A DNA stretch of 64,000 nt from Shewanella zhangzhouensis (GCF_019457615.1 NZ_CP080414.1:1548501-1612500), one strand, 5' to 3'. Positions 49,797-59,256 are shown, counted from the first letter of the stretch. A program made the numbers and translations. The notes: a model not told the origin generated them from the letters alone.

Positions 49797-52700
49797 AACC
49801 TTTAACCCTCAGCATCACCGCCTTTGGTCCCTTCGTGGACACCCAAATCCTGGACTTTCGTGCCCTTGGAGAGTGGCCCTTGTTCCTGATTAACGGGCCG
49901 ACCGGAGCGGGGAAAACCACGATCCTCGATGCAATTTGTTTTGCACTTTACGGCAAAACCACCGGCAATGAGCGCGAAGGCACTCAGATGCGCTGCGATG
50001 CCGCCCCCGATGATGTGCTGACCGAAGTCACCTTTGAATTCGGTCTGGGTGACAAGGTGTACCGGGTGAAACGGGTACCCGAGCAGCAGCGCGCCAAAAA
50101 GAATGGTGAGGGCTTTACGGTGCAAAAGAGTGACGCCCTCTTGGAGCGTATTGAAGGCGATAGCGCCACTCCGCTCGCGGCCGGCAAAGTTACTGAGGTC
50201 ACTGCGCAGATTGAAGACCTGTTGGGGCTTGAAGTGGAGCAGTTCCGCCAGGTCATGGTGTTGCCCCAGGGGCAGTTTCGAAAACTGCTTTTGGCCGACT
50301 CAAAAGAGCGTGAGGCTATTTTTGGCCAGCTGTTTCAAACCGGCATTTACAAGCGTATCGAAGACAGTCTCAAGCAAAAGGCGCTGGAGCTTAAAGCCAG
50401 GGCCAAGGAGCTCGAGGCCCGCAGAGCGGGCATTTTGGAAACCGCAGGCGCCGAGAGTGTTGATGCGCTGAATGATGCCATGGCAGCCTTGGCGCCAGAG
50501 CTTGCCCGTGCCACCGAGGCGAAACAGACTGCCGAGGCAAAGCTTGCCGCCGCCAAAGCACAGCGTGAGGCTGCCGAGGCAAAGCTGCGTGAGTTTAGTG
50601 CCCTTAACGACACCAGGCTGCGGTTGGAGGCGGAAAACGCCAAAGCGGAGTCTATGGCTGCGCTTGGCGCGCAGCTTGAGCGTGCCGCACTTGCCGAATC
50701 CCTGGCGGGTACCTGGCATGCGTGGGAAGAGCGTGAAAAAGAGCGCCAGAGTGCTGAAACTGCCGCAGCGACGGCCGAAGAGGCCGCGAAACAAGCAGAA
50801 TTAAGTTTTGCCAATGCAAAGGCCGCCGCCGCCGCTTTGCCAGAATTGGACGCCAGGCGGCATCAACTGAAAAACGAAGCCGAGCGACTGGCAGAATGGC
50901 GCCCGCGGATGCACCGGCTGTCGGTGCTGAACGAGGCTATCACTGGACTCGGGCAGGCGCTTAACGCCATTGACGCCAATCTTGCCCAGGTTCGCGGCCG
51001 CCTTGGTGAAACCCAGGAGCGCATGGCAACTCTTACCCAGCAGCGACGAGACTTGTCAGCGCTGTCGAGCATGGCAGGCAGCCTTGAGGCCACACTGGTG
51101 CAGCAAACCCAGGTGTTTGAGCGGCACCAGCAATTGATTGAGAAAGAGCGTCAGGCGCAAAAGCTCGCCACCGAGCTTTCTCGGCTCGAAGCCGATGGAC
51201 GTCAGGCCAAGGCCAATCAGGATAATCTGACCCGTGCCCGTGAACTGCTGGAACTCGCCTGGCATCAGGGGCAGGCAGCCATGTTGGCGGCAAGACTCTT
51301 ACCCGGCGCGCCATGCCCTGTGTGCGGCAGCGCGGAGCACCCAAGTCCAGCCCACCATGGGGGGGCACTGCCAAGCGATGATGAACTTGCTGCGGCAAGA
51401 GAATCCGAGCAACAGGCAAGGGAAATGCTGAGCCGCGCCCGCTCTGAATACAAAGCGCAGAAGCAGCGTCTCGAGGTTATGCAGCAAGAGCTTGCCAATG
51501 ACGCTGCCACGCTCGGTGACGCGCTTGCCACCAGTCTTGAGCAAAAGCAGCATGCCCTGGGTCAAAGCCGCGAGGCGTGCCATAACGCGAAGGCCGCCCA
51601 ACAATCGCTGCAGGCGCTGGAGAGAGAGCTTGAGCAGCTCGATAACACGCAAAAGCAGCTACTTGCGGATATCGATGGGCTGCAGCGCCAGCGTGAGCAG
51701 CAATCTGGAGAGCTTCAAAAAGCCAGCGGTGAGCAAGAAAGCCTCGTCGGTGCCATGCCGGAACTTTGTCAGCGACTTGGAAATGAGCAGGCGTTTGCTG
51801 CCCACCTTGCGGTGCTTTCCCAGGAAATTGATGCCTTAAGCGGGCAAATGGAAAAGCTGCAAACCCAGCTGAATGACGCTCAAATCCGTCAAACCCAATG
51901 CAATGAGCGAAGTCAGGCGCTGCAGCAAACCCTGAGTGAAGCCCGCAGCCGTGAAGCGGCAGCGAAGGCGCGCTTTGATACTGAGCTTGGGGCCAAGGGC
52001 TTTGATGATGTGGTGAGTTTCAATCAGGCGCGGATGAGCACAGATGACATGGGCGATGCTAAAAACCGTATCGCCGGCTGGCAGCAGCTGTTGGCTGGGC
52101 TTAAAGAGCGCCTGGCTGCACAGCAAGAGGCCCTTGGTAATGCATTGCCACCGGATCTGACTGAGCTGGCTGCCCTTGAAGCGGCAGTGCAGGACGGCTT
52201 TAACCAATGCAACCAGCAATGGCAGGCGCTTAACGATACCCATGTGATGTATAGCCGCGCCAGGGCGCAGCTTGGCACCGAAGCCGAGGTCGCCGCCAGG
52301 CTCGATGCGGAATATGCCGTAGTGGGTACCTTGTCGGATGCCGCCAGTGGCATGACAGGAGCGAGAATAAGCCTGCAGCGGTTTGTGCTGGGTGTACTGC
52401 TGGACGATGTGCTCATCGAGGCGAGCGAGCGCCTGCATCGCATGAGCAAAGGCCGTTACCGCTTGCTTCGCCGCGAAGATAAGGCCAAGGGCAACCGGGC
52501 GTCCGGTTTGGATTTGGAAGTGGAGGATGCCTACACCGGCAAGTTGCGCCCCGTGGCAACCCTAAGTGGCGGCGAAAGTTTCATGGCCGCTTTGTCACTG
52601 GCGCTGGGCTTATCGGATGTGGTTCAGGCCTATGCGGGCGGAATTAAGCTCGACACCCTCTTTATCGATGAAGGCTTTGGCAGCCTGGATCAGGACTCGC

Positions 52701-52855
52701 TGGAGCTTGCGGTGCGCACCCTGGTGGACCTGCAATCTTCAGGACGCATGATAGGGGTGATATCCCACGTGACCGAGATGAAAGAGCAAATTCAGACCCG
52801 GGTCGACATCCATAAAGACACAGTAGGCAGTCAGATTCGCCTCACATTCGCGTGA
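49793..52855 (+). CDS. sbcC: exonuclease subunit SbcC (Rad50-like SMC ATPase)
   Basis: SbcC is the SMC-type ATPase that tethers DNA and drives SbcD. The 1020-aa protein has Walker A INGPTGAGKTTILDAIC (residues 33-49). Two long coiled coils are separated by a zinc hook with Cys508 and Cys511 in APCPVCGSAEHP. The signature TLSGGESFMAALSLALGL is near residue 923 and Walker B LDTLFIDEGFGSLD follows. The order and length are typical (E. coli 1048). It is translationally coupled to sbcD. Confidence 0.96.
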   Translation: MKPLTLSITAFGPFVDTQILDFRALGEWPLFLINGPTGAGKTTILDAICFALYGKTTGNEREGTQMRCDAAPDDVLTEVTFEFGLGDKVYRVKRVPEQQRAKKNGEGFTVQKSDALLERIEGDSATPLAAGKVTEVTAQIEDLLGLEVEQFRQVMVLPQGQFRKLLLADSKEREAIFGQLFQTGIYKRIEDSLKQKALELKARAKELEARRAGILETAGAESVDALNDAMAALAPELARATEAKQTAEAKLAAAKAQREAAEAKLREFSALNDTRLRLEAENAKAESMAALGAQLERAALAESLAGTWHAWEEREKERQSAETAAATAEEAAKQAELSFANAKAAAAALPELDARRHQLKNEAERLAEWRPRMHRLSVLNEAITGLGQALNAIDANLAQVRGRLGETQERMATLTQQRRDLSALSSMAGSLEATLVQQTQVFERHQQLIEKERQAQKLATELSRLEADGRQAKANQDNLTRARELLELAWHQGQAAMLAARLLPGAPCPVCGSAEHPSPAHHGGALPSDDELAAARESEQQAREMLSRARSEYKAQKQRLEVMQQELANDAATLGDALATSLEQKQHALGQSREACHNAKAAQQSLQALERELEQLDNTQKQLLADIDGLQRQREQQSGELQKASGEQESLVGAMPELCQRLGNEQAFAAHLAVLSQEIDALSGQMEKLQTQLNDAQIRQTQCNERSQALQQTLSEARSREAAAKARFDTELGAKGFDDVVSFNQARMSTDDMGDAKNRIAGWQQLLAGLKERLAAQQEALGNALPPDLTELAALEAAVQDGFNQCNQQWQALNDTHVMYSRARAQLGTEAEVAARLDAEYAVVGTLSDAASGMTGARISLQRFVLGVLLDDVLIEASERLHRMSKGRYRLLRREDKAKGNRASGLDLEVEDAYTGKLRPVATLSGGESFMAALSLALGLSDVVQAYAGGIKLDTLFIDEGFGSLDQDSLELAVRTLVDLQSSGRMIGVISHVTEMKEQIQTRVDIHKDTVGSQIRLTFA

Positions 52856-53102
52856 GCAAGGGCGGACAGGGCTTGACCAAGGGTGAATAGGGACAGGATT
52901 TTTCCATGAAAGCAGATGCCAGCTCACATTTTTCAATGCTGGCTTTTGCTAATGTCCGGTTGTTTAAAGCCCATCGCAGGGCGCAGTATCGCCTGAAAAG
53001 GCTTGTGTCCTGCGGCTTTTTTGGTATAAAAGAAACCAATCCCTGCAAAATGACAGGGAAATATACCAATAATAACGACTGGCATTAAGGGAAACTTCAG
53101 GG

Positions 53103-54392
53103 TTGCTTAATCAAATATATAATAAAAACAATATGTTTTTTTCGCATATTGCCAGTTTGCCCAGCTTTCACAAACGTCTGTTGCTGGTGGGCGGTTTACT
53201 GGTAGGTGTCTCCTTTATGTGGCCCACGGCACAGCAGCCGGTTGTTGGCCGCATTCCTATTGCGCTCGATATTGAATCTCTACTGCCACAGGTTTCCGAG
53301 GCGCCATTGCCATTGGCTGCCAGCGAGTCTGTGGCAGATTTCGATCATTTAATCGTTTCCGGCGACACGCTCAGCGGTTTGTTTTCCCGCGCCGGAGTGG
53401 ACCAGCAGACCATGTACCGGGTGCTGGAAGCCGATTTGAACATTCTGGCGCTGGATACCCTGATGCCGGATAACCGCATCAAATTCTGGCTCGACGATAA
53501 GGGTGATTTACAAAAACTCGAACTCTATTTTGGTCCAGCCCGTCAGGTAGTGTTCAACCGGTTCGAGGATGGCAGTTTTAACGTCGATGAGATTGTGGTT
53601 GATGGCCTTTGGCAAAACCGTATCGCCAGCGGTGAAATCCGTGGCTCTTTTTATGTTTCGGCCCAGCGTGTGGGTCTCTCTGCCGCCGAAATCACCAAAA
53701 TCGAATCTTTGCTGAAAGAAAAAATGAATTTTGCCCGTGATTTGCGGGCGGGTGATACTTTTTCTGTACTGGTGAACGACCAGTACGTAGAGGGTCTGGC
53801 CACGGGCACCAGCCAAATCCTCGGAATTCAGATAAAAAGTGGCAAACGGGAAATCACCGCTTTCCAGCATACCGACGGCAACTTCTATGATGCCAAGGGA
53901 CACAATCTTGCCCGGGCGTTTCAACGGGTGCCGTTGGACAAATCATTCCGCATGAGCTCTCGCTTCAACCCTGTGCGTAAGCATCCGGTAACGGGCCGTG
54001 TATCGCCCCACAACGGTACCGATTTCGCGACACCGATAGGCACCAGGGTGGTTGCGCCCGGTGACGGCGTGGTGACCATGGTGACCGATCACAAGTTTGC
54101 CGGTAAATACATAGTGATTGAACATGGCAACAAGTTCCGTACCCGCTATCTGCACCTGTCAAAGTCACTGGTGAGAAAGGGTGACCGTGTCAGCCGTGGT
54201 CAGGTCATTGCGCTGTCCGGCAACACAGGACGCTCCACAGGTCCACACCTGCACTATGAATTCCATGTTAACGGCCGTCCTGTCGACCCCATGAAGGTGC
54301 CGCTGCCTACCTCTACCCAGTTGAATTCGGCTGAGCTGTCTGAGTTCATTTCACTGGTGAGAAGCCGCCAGATGTTGATGGACCTCGGCTGA
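53103..54392 (+). CDS. M23 family murein endopeptidase (MepM-like)
   Basis: A predicted peptidoglycan DD-endopeptidase. The 429-aa protein has one N-terminal membrane anchor (RLLLVGGLLVGVSFMW) and a LysM-like/OapA segment (SGDTLSGLFSRAGVDQQTMYR). The C-terminal M23 domain has HNGTDFATPIGTRV, RYLHLSK and GRSTGPHLHYEFHVNG, giving the zinc ligands His/Asp and HLH. The layout matches MepM (YebA), which opens crosslinks for cell elongation. Start TTG at 53103 has AAGGGA 11 nt upstream; ATG at 53133 is the alternative. Confidence 0.9.
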   Translation: MLNQIYNKNNMFFSHIASLPSFHKRLLLVGGLLVGVSFMWPTAQQPVVGRIPIALDIESLLPQVSEAPLPLAASESVADFDHLIVSGDTLSGLFSRAGVDQQTMYRVLEADLNILALDTLMPDNRIKFWLDDKGDLQKLELYFGPARQVVFNRFEDGSFNVDEIVVDGLWQNRIASGEIRGSFYVSAQRVGLSAAEITKIESLLKEKMNFARDLRAGDTFSVLVNDQYVEGLATGTSQILGIQIKSGKREITAFQHTDGNFYDAKGHNLARAFQRVPLDKSFRMSSRFNPVRKHPVTGRVSPHNGTDFATPIGTRVVAPGDGVVTMVTDHKFAGKYIVIEHGNKFRTRYLHLSKSLVRKGDRVSRGQVIALSGNTGRSTGPHLHYEFHVNGRPVDPMKVPLPTSTQLNSAELSEFISLVRSRQMLMDLG

Positions 54393-54424
54393 GAAAGCGT
54401 TTGAGCACCGGAAACGGCAAAATA

Positions 54425-54452
54425 AAAAAGCGACCAATAGGTCGCTTTTTTA
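54425..54452 (+). terminator. Rho-independent terminator after the M23 peptidase gene
   Basis: Stem GCGACC/GGTCGC with loop AATA, between AAAAA and TTTTTT; it may serve both convergent genes. Confidence 0.9.
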
Positions 54453-54500
54453 ATGCTTTGAAATCGGATTATCACCGCATTCTCTTATGTTGTGAAGGGG

Positions 54501-54929
54501 TTAACCCACTTTACGCTTGGCAAGCTTAAGGGCACAGGCGCACAGTCCACCGCGTTTGGCGGGGCAGCCACCACAGGGTTTACGCTTAAGGGGCTTGAGG
54601 GCGAAAGCCATGCTGCCAACGGCGGGGCGCAGCTTGCGCACCTGTGGTAATTGGTCGTCATTTGCACTGCTTCGTTGGGCTGATTGAGAGAGGGCCAGAC
54701 GCTTAAGCTGTTGCGCCACTGTTTTTTTGTCGAATTTAGCTGCTTCAGATGCGGCTTTATTGGTGTCCGGCAATTTACCGTCGGCTGCCAACTGCTGTCT
54801 GAGGCGGCGGGCAAAGACCTTTACCTCAGACTTATTTGCCTTGTCTTTTACAGCATTTTTGCTCAGACCAAGTGCCTTGCGCGCTACCTTACGGCATAGC
54901 TTGTTGAGCTTTTTATCGACCTTTGCCAT
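54501..54929 (-). CDS. small basic protein with C-terminal cysteine cluster, unknown function
   Basis: I do not recognise this 142-aa protein. It is rich in Lys, Arg and Ala, with several helical stretches (KKLNKLCRKVARKALG and KVFARRLRQQLAA). It ends with a cysteine cluster KPCGGCPAKRGGLCACALK, four Cys in a CxxC-x7-CxC pattern that could hold zinc or an Fe-S centre. The high positive charge suggests nucleic-acid or ribosome contact. The ATG at 54929 has GGAAC upstream. A Fur-like box lies 43 bp upstream, so iron control is possible. Confidence 0.65.
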   Translation of the reverse strand: MAKVDKKLNKLCRKVARKALGLSKNAVKDKANKSEVKVFARRLRQQLAADGKLPDTNKAASEAAKFDKKTVAQQLKRLALSQSAQRSSANDDQLPQVRKLRPAVGSMAFALKPLKRKPCGGCPAKRGGLCACALKLAKRKVG

Positions 54930-54971
54930 TAACATGTTCCAGCGCGGTGTTGTGTTGGAATGGATTTTAAA

Positions 54972-54986
54972 TGAAAACTATTCTCA
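54972..54986. promoter_or_regulatory. candidate Fur box
   Basis: TGAAAAC-T-ATTCTCA matches 11 of 14 arm positions of the 7-1-7 Fur consensus TGATAAT-N-ATTATCA. It lies 43 bp before the minus-strand Cys-cluster gene, a natural promoter position. Hand match only. Confidence 0.45.
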
Positions 54987-55274
54987 GTCAAGTTGCGTAA
55001 CCCTGCAATGTGATACTCATCCTGTGAGCTCCTCTCTAGTCGTGTTGTCGAAATGAGGTGAGATCTTGCAGTTGAAGCATGCCACAGCAGCGATCTACAA
55101 GGATAAAGGAAGGAGACTCGGCATAGGGCTGACTAAATGCTGTTGCCGGTGCGTTTAATTACAGTGGTCAAGGGCGCGGATGTTCCAGTTTTTTGTAAGT
55201 GGGCTAAGCCCTGTGCTGAATGCTTTCGGGAGGGGGCACTGGCGTGCCGTTAAGGCCTGACTCAAAAGAGGGGC
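54987..55274. other. 288-bp stretch without a convincing gene
   Basis: Lies between the Fur-like site and the end of the YgjP-type gene. A 60-codon plus-strand frame is only a shadow of that gene. GATAAAGGAAGGAGA near 55101-55115 looks like a strong ribosome site but is followed only by very short frames. No RNA gene is recognised. Confidence 0.3.
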
Positions 55275-55772
55275 TCAGAAGGGGGACTGACCTGCATCTA
55301 TTGCAGTCAACAGCAGCCGTAAATCGAATTCCAATTGATGGTAGTCACCTTCCATATGGCAGCACAGCTGATAAAAGGCTTTGTTGTGGTCACGCTCTTT
55401 GAGGTGGGCCAATTCGTGTACCACCACCATACGCAGCAAGGGCTCTGGCACTTGCTTGAGCATGGATGCGATGCGAATTTCACGTTTGGCCTTAAGCTTA
55501 TTACCCTGAACCCGGGAAATGCTGGTATGCAGCCCGAGGGCCTGCTGACGCAAACTGATTTTATCGTCAAAGCACACCTTGGAAAGGGGCTCGCTGCGCT
55601 TGAGGAAACGATTTTTCAGCGCCATGGTGTAATCAAACAGCGCCTTGTCGGAGCGGATGTCGTGCTGGGCCTGGTAGCGACGGGCCAGCACAGTGCCCAG
55701 GGTGCCAGCCTCGAGCAGGGCGGCTACCTGAGTGCGCACCTGCTCGGGGTAATGGGCCAGGTATTGGCTCAC
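55275..55772 (-). CDS. YgjP-like (M48/DUF45) metallopeptidase family protein
   Basis: A 165-aa predicted zinc metalloprotein. It carries VVHELAHLKERDHNKAFYQL, the HExxH zinc motif extended as in the YgjP/DUF45 family (HELAH-x6-H). A basic segment precedes it (GNKLKAKREIRIASML). No signal peptide is seen. The reaction is not established for the family. Its start overlaps the DUF3010 stop by 4 nt, so the two are co-translated. Confidence 0.85.
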   Translation of the reverse strand: MSQYLAHYPEQVRTQVAALLEAGTLGTVLARRYQAQHDIRSDKALFDYTMALKNRFLKRSEPLSKVCFDDKISLRQQALGLHTSISRVQGNKLKAKREIRIASMLKQVPEPLLRMVVVHELAHLKERDHNKAFYQLCCHMEGDYHQLEFDLRLLLTAIDAGQSPF

Positions 55773-56206
55773 AGCTTGCCGTAGATGCGGCCGTTCAGGA
55801 AGGCATAGCCTGCTTCAAAGGCTGGCAGCTGGAAGCGCTTGAGCCCAAGCACGTCGTAATCTACCTGTGGAGGATTGCGCTTGCACAGCTCGCGGATAAC
55901 AGTGGGCTTGAGCAGGGTCACAGGTAACTCACCCAGCTGAATGGCGGCTTCCAGTTTAAAGCCGATGGCACTGCCAGCCAGTTTACCTTTTTGTTCACGC
56001 TCAACGATGATGATGTGTTCCACCTTGTAGTCGGCCATCAGCTTGGCAAACGCGAAGTGGAATTCACGGATGGCTTCCTGATTATCGGCATCGGTCACCA
56101 CAAACGAGTGCTTGCGACACTCAGGTACATTGAAGGCTTCTTTATCGTAGCCCACGAGGCTGATAATGGCCTCTGCACCTTTCAGCTCTACGCCACATAC
56201 TCTCAT
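55769..56206 (-). CDS. DUF3010 family protein
   Basis: A 145-aa protein of the DUF3010 family. It begins MRVCGVELKGAEAIISLVGY, resembling the first strands of an RNase H-like fold, with an EHIIIVEREQKGKLAGSAIGFKLE middle part and VLGLKRFQLPAF near the end. No catalytic set is certain and the function is unknown. It is coupled by a 4-nt overlap to the YgjP-like gene. Confidence 0.75.
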   Translation of the reverse strand: MRVCGVELKGAEAIISLVGYDKEAFNVPECRKHSFVVTDADNQEAIREFHFAFAKLMADYKVEHIIIVEREQKGKLAGSAIGFKLEAAIQLGELPVTLLKPTVIRELCKRNPPQVDYDVLGLKRFQLPAFEAGYAFLNGRIYGKL

Positions 56207-56287
56207 TTTTTTCCCTTATCTTTTTCTGTCACTTAATTGGTTCGGTGTTTTCGCTCAAGCGAAAGCGTGCGGCTTGATCTGAAAGTC

Positions 56288-57658
56288 TCAGTCTTCGCCC
56301 AGTTCATCTGCGTCATCGTCCTCGGGCACAATCGGTGCCGGGAGGGGCTTCTTACGGATCATTGGCGCATCGCCCACATCCACGCCGGTGAGGAAGCGTT
56401 TGTCACGGCTGCGCTTTTCGCCCTTGGGTGCATCTGCGGTCTGTCGTTTGGTTTTGCCCGCAGTCTTGGCCTTGGCGCCTGCGTCTTTGCGTTCACGCTT
56501 GGGCGCCAGTCCCGTGAATTTGGCTTCCAGGCCTTCGAGTACGCTGAAGTCAAAGGTTTTTTGCAGCAGGATCTGCACCTTGAGGAAGTTGTCCCAGTCT
56601 TTTGGTCCCACCAGCGAAATGGCGGTTCCTTTGTTTCCGGCGCGTCCCGTACGGCCAATACGGTGCACATATTCCTCGGCAAACTTCGGCATGTCGAAGT
56701 TCACCACCAGGGATACGTTGGAGATATCCAATCCGCGGGAAGCCACATCGGTAGTAACCAGAATGCGGTGATGTTCACGGCTGAAACTATCCATGATTTG
56801 ATTGCGTTGTGCCTGACGCAGCTCGCCGGATAAGGCTGCTGTGTTGTAACCTTTCTCGGCCAGCAGGGTGGCCAGGCGCTCTGTGTCCTGACGGGTGGCG
56901 GTAAACACCATCACCTGACGGAAGTTATTGCCACTGAGCAGGCGCTCGAGCAGGGCTTCCTTGTGCTCCAGATGGTCGGCAAGCAGAATTTGTTGCTCGA
57001 TATCACCGTGGCCCAGGTGCACAGCATCGATGGCGACATGCTCAGGCTCTTTTAACAGCTCTGCTGCCAGCTCGTGCACTTCACCATGCTCCAGGGTAGC
57101 CGAGAACATCAGAGTTTGTCTGCGGCGATGGTCGGCAGCGGCGTTGATGGCTTTCAGCTGAGGTGCAAAGCCCAAATCCAACATGCGATCGGCTTCGTCG
57201 AGAATGAGCAGTTCAAGCCCGTTCAAAAACAGGTGGCGCTGCTGCAGATGGTCGGCGATGCGACCGGGAGTGGCCACAATAAAATGTGGCTCCCTGGCAA
57301 GGGCTTTGGCCTGGTCGTTGAAGTTTTCGCCGCCCAGTACGCTGATGGCCCGGTATTGGGTGTTGGCCACCAGTAGACGAAGCTGGGCATACACCTGCTG
57401 CGCCAGTTCTCTGGTAGGCAGCAGAATCAGTACCCGCGGATCTTTTTTCGACAGCGCCTTGCTGGAAATCACCCTTTGCATGGCAGGCAACAAAAATGCC
57501 AGCGTCTTTCCCGATCCCGTCTTGGACGAGGCCATCAAATCCTTGCCGGCGAGGGCAACGGGAATGGCCTGACTCTGGATGGGGGTAGGCGTCTCTATGC
57601 CCATGTGCTTCAGGCTTTGCATGAGGCGCTTATCGAGGGAAAAATCAGAAAATTGCAA
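56288..57658 (-). CDS. DEAD-box ATP-dependent RNA helicase
   Basis: A 456-aa DEAD-box helicase. Motifs in order: Q motif (FSDFSLDKRLMQSLKHMGIE with PTPIQSQAIP), motif I ASSKTGSGKT, Ia PTRELAQQV, II LLILDEADRMLD, III SATLEHGE, V DVASRGLDIS and VI HRIGRTGRAG. A Lys/Arg-rich tail (KAKTAGKTKRQTAD) follows. I place the start at TTG 57658, which gives the normal MQFSDF-type N-terminus with GGAGA upstream; an ATG at 57775 would add 39 residues not seen in relatives. Probably acts in ribosome assembly or RNA decay; it is not one I can name. Confidence 0.92.
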   Translation of the reverse strand: MQFSDFSLDKRLMQSLKHMGIETPTPIQSQAIPVALAGKDLMASSKTGSGKTLAFLLPAMQRVISSKALSKKDPRVLILLPTRELAQQVYAQLRLLVANTQYRAISVLGGENFNDQAKALAREPHFIVATPGRIADHLQQRHLFLNGLELLILDEADRMLDLGFAPQLKAINAAADHRRRQTLMFSATLEHGEVHELAAELLKEPEHVAIDAVHLGHGDIEQQILLADHLEHKEALLERLLSGNNFRQVMVFTATRQDTERLATLLAEKGYNTAALSGELRQAQRNQIMDSFSREHHRILVTTDVASRGLDISNVSLVVNFDMPKFAEEYVHRIGRTGRAGNKGTAISLVGPKDWDNFLKVQILLQKTFDFSVLEGLEAKFTGLAPKRERKDAGAKAKTAGKTKRQTADAPKGEKRSRDKRFLTGVDVGDAPMIRKKPLPAPIVPEDDDADELGED

Positions 57659-57893
57659 AGGATGGTCTCCGGAAAAATTCAAGCCGGGAATTATAGCGCC
57701 ATCGGCGGCTTGGCGCCATGACAAGTGTGTTTCTGCCTGCTTAACGATGCGTTCCCTATCGAAGTCATGCGTCAATATCTGTGATAACCGTCAAAAATCC
57801 GTTAGTGGCGCTTTATTCAGCGAAATAATTGCCTTATGTTTGGGCAATTGAAAAATTAACACTCACAACGACCCTGCCGCCCCGGAGGCGCAA

Positions 57894-58067
57894 ATGGATT
57901 TTTGGATTGCACTCGCCATCGTGATTTTTGGTTGGATGATCCCGGTGTTACACATCGGCTTATCTGACGTGGTGACTGCTCGCCAAAAGAGCTGGTGGAT
58001 ACTGGCAGTCACTGTGGGGTCCTGGTTTGGCTGGCTGGGTTACCTGTTCAAGGCCCGGCAACAATAG
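57894..58067 (+). CDS. small two-transmembrane protein, PLDc_N-like
   Basis: A 57-aa product with two hydrophobic segments, FWIALAIVIFGWMIPVLHIG and WWILAVTVGSWFGWLGYLF, joined by a short basic loop (TARQKS). The second segment plus basic end (KARQQ) resembles the PLDc_N membrane domain. CCGGAGG lies 6 nt before the ATG, which strongly supports translation. It is divergent from the helicase gene and before rssA. Function unknown. Confidence 0.72.
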   Translation: MDFWIALAIVIFGWMIPVLHIGLSDVVTARQKSWWILAVTVGSWFGWLGYLFKARQQ

Positions 58068-58161
58068 ATTGTTTCCTTTCTTCCCAAGCGCTGGCACCTG
58101 CCGGCGCTTGTCGTTTATAGTCAGAGTCATTCTTGCCTTCATCTTTGCAAAGGAGTCGTAG

Positions 58162-59097
58162 ATGAGCCAACCCCGTATTGGAATTGCCCTGGGCAGTGGT
58201 GCCGCTAAAGGTTGGGCCCACATTGGGGTATTCAATGCCCTCGATGAGCTGGGAATAAAACCCGAACGGGTCGCCGGGTGTTCTATTGGGGCCTTGGTTG
58301 GGGCAGCTTATGTTAACGGTCGCCTTAGCGACCTCGAAGCCTGGGTCAGAAGTTTTTCGAGCTGGGATGTGCTCGGACTGATGGACTTAAGCTGGCGCCG
58401 CGGCGGGCTTATTCGGGGCGAAAAGGTGTTTGATGTGATGCAAAGTCGCATCGGCAGTATGGACATTGAATCCATGTCCATGCCCTTTATTGCGGTGGCG
58501 ACCGATTTGTACAGCGGCCAGGAGATCTGGTTTCGCCAGGGGGATTTGCGCCATGCGGTGAGGGCATCCTGCTCCATGCCCGGCATACTGCCGCCGGTAC
58601 GTCAGGGGCACAGATGGCTGGTGGACGGCGCCGTGGTGAACCCTGTACCCGTGTCTGCCTGTCGTGCACTTGATGTGGATTTGGTGATAGCAGTCGATTT
58701 GGATGGACAGCGCCGCAGCCGTATTCAGGCGGTGCCGGTTGACCTTCGCAGTGAGGCCATCAGTCCTCAGGAAGAAACCCGAGCCCTTGCCGAGCAAGAG
58801 GGTGGCTTTATGGACCTCTTTGCCCGCGGCCGCGACTATATTGCCAGCCTGTCGGACAAATTTGCTCTTGGCACCCGGGACGATCCCGGCATGCTGGCGG
58901 TGATGAATCAGTCCATGGAGATAGTGCAGCAACGGCATAAGAGGGCGCGCCTGATGGGCGACCCGCCCGATGTGTGTTTGGTACCCAAGGTCGCCGATAT
59001 AGGCACCATGGAGTTCCACCGCGCTGCCGAGGCCATCGATGCGGGCTACAGCGCAGTGATGGCCCAGGCCCATTTGCTGGAAGCCGCCCTCGGATAA
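58162..59097 (+). CDS. rssA: patatin-like phospholipase, RssA type
   Basis: A 311-aa patatin-like acyl hydrolase. The oxyanion-hole motif is GSGAAKGWAH (residues 11-20). The nucleophile is Ser41 in GCSIG (GxSxG) and the catalytic partner is Asp155 in RWLVDGAVVNPVPV. The length matches E. coli RssA (301). Its substrate is a lipid or fatty ester; the physiological target is unknown. It is not next to rssB here. AAGGAG precedes the ATG. Confidence 0.9.
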   Translation: MSQPRIGIALGSGAAKGWAHIGVFNALDELGIKPERVAGCSIGALVGAAYVNGRLSDLEAWVRSFSSWDVLGLMDLSWRRGGLIRGEKVFDVMQSRIGSMDIESMSMPFIAVATDLYSGQEIWFRQGDLRHAVRASCSMPGILPPVRQGHRWLVDGAVVNPVPVSACRALDVDLVIAVDLDGQRRSRIQAVPVDLRSEAISPQEETRALAEQEGGFMDLFARGRDYIASLSDKFALGTRDDPGMLAVMNQSMEIVQQRHKRARLMGDPPDVCLVPKVADIGTMEFHRAAEAIDAGYSAVMAQAHLLEAALG

Positions 59098-59116
59098 TCC
59101 CATTTTTTCTGCCTAA

Positions 59117-59153
59117 ACGCCGCCACTCATTCGATGAGTCTGGCGGCTTTTTT
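59117..59153 (+). terminator. Rho-independent terminator after rssA
   Basis: Outer stem GCCGCCA/TGGCGGC with inner CTCAT/ATGAG around TCG, followed by TTTTTT. Confidence 0.88.
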
Positions 59154-59256
59154 ATGCCTGCCTAATGGTGATTTTTCTTCCGGTCAAGGGGCTAAATCGT
59201 GAAAGAGTTACCTGCCACAGGTTTTCAAAAAGGGGAAATTTATCTTTTTCCCAAAC

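Noticed and set aside
52906..53088. 60-codon plus-strand frame between sbcC and the M23 gene
   Set aside because: No ribosome site, no hydrophobic segment or motif, and composition like intergenic DNA.
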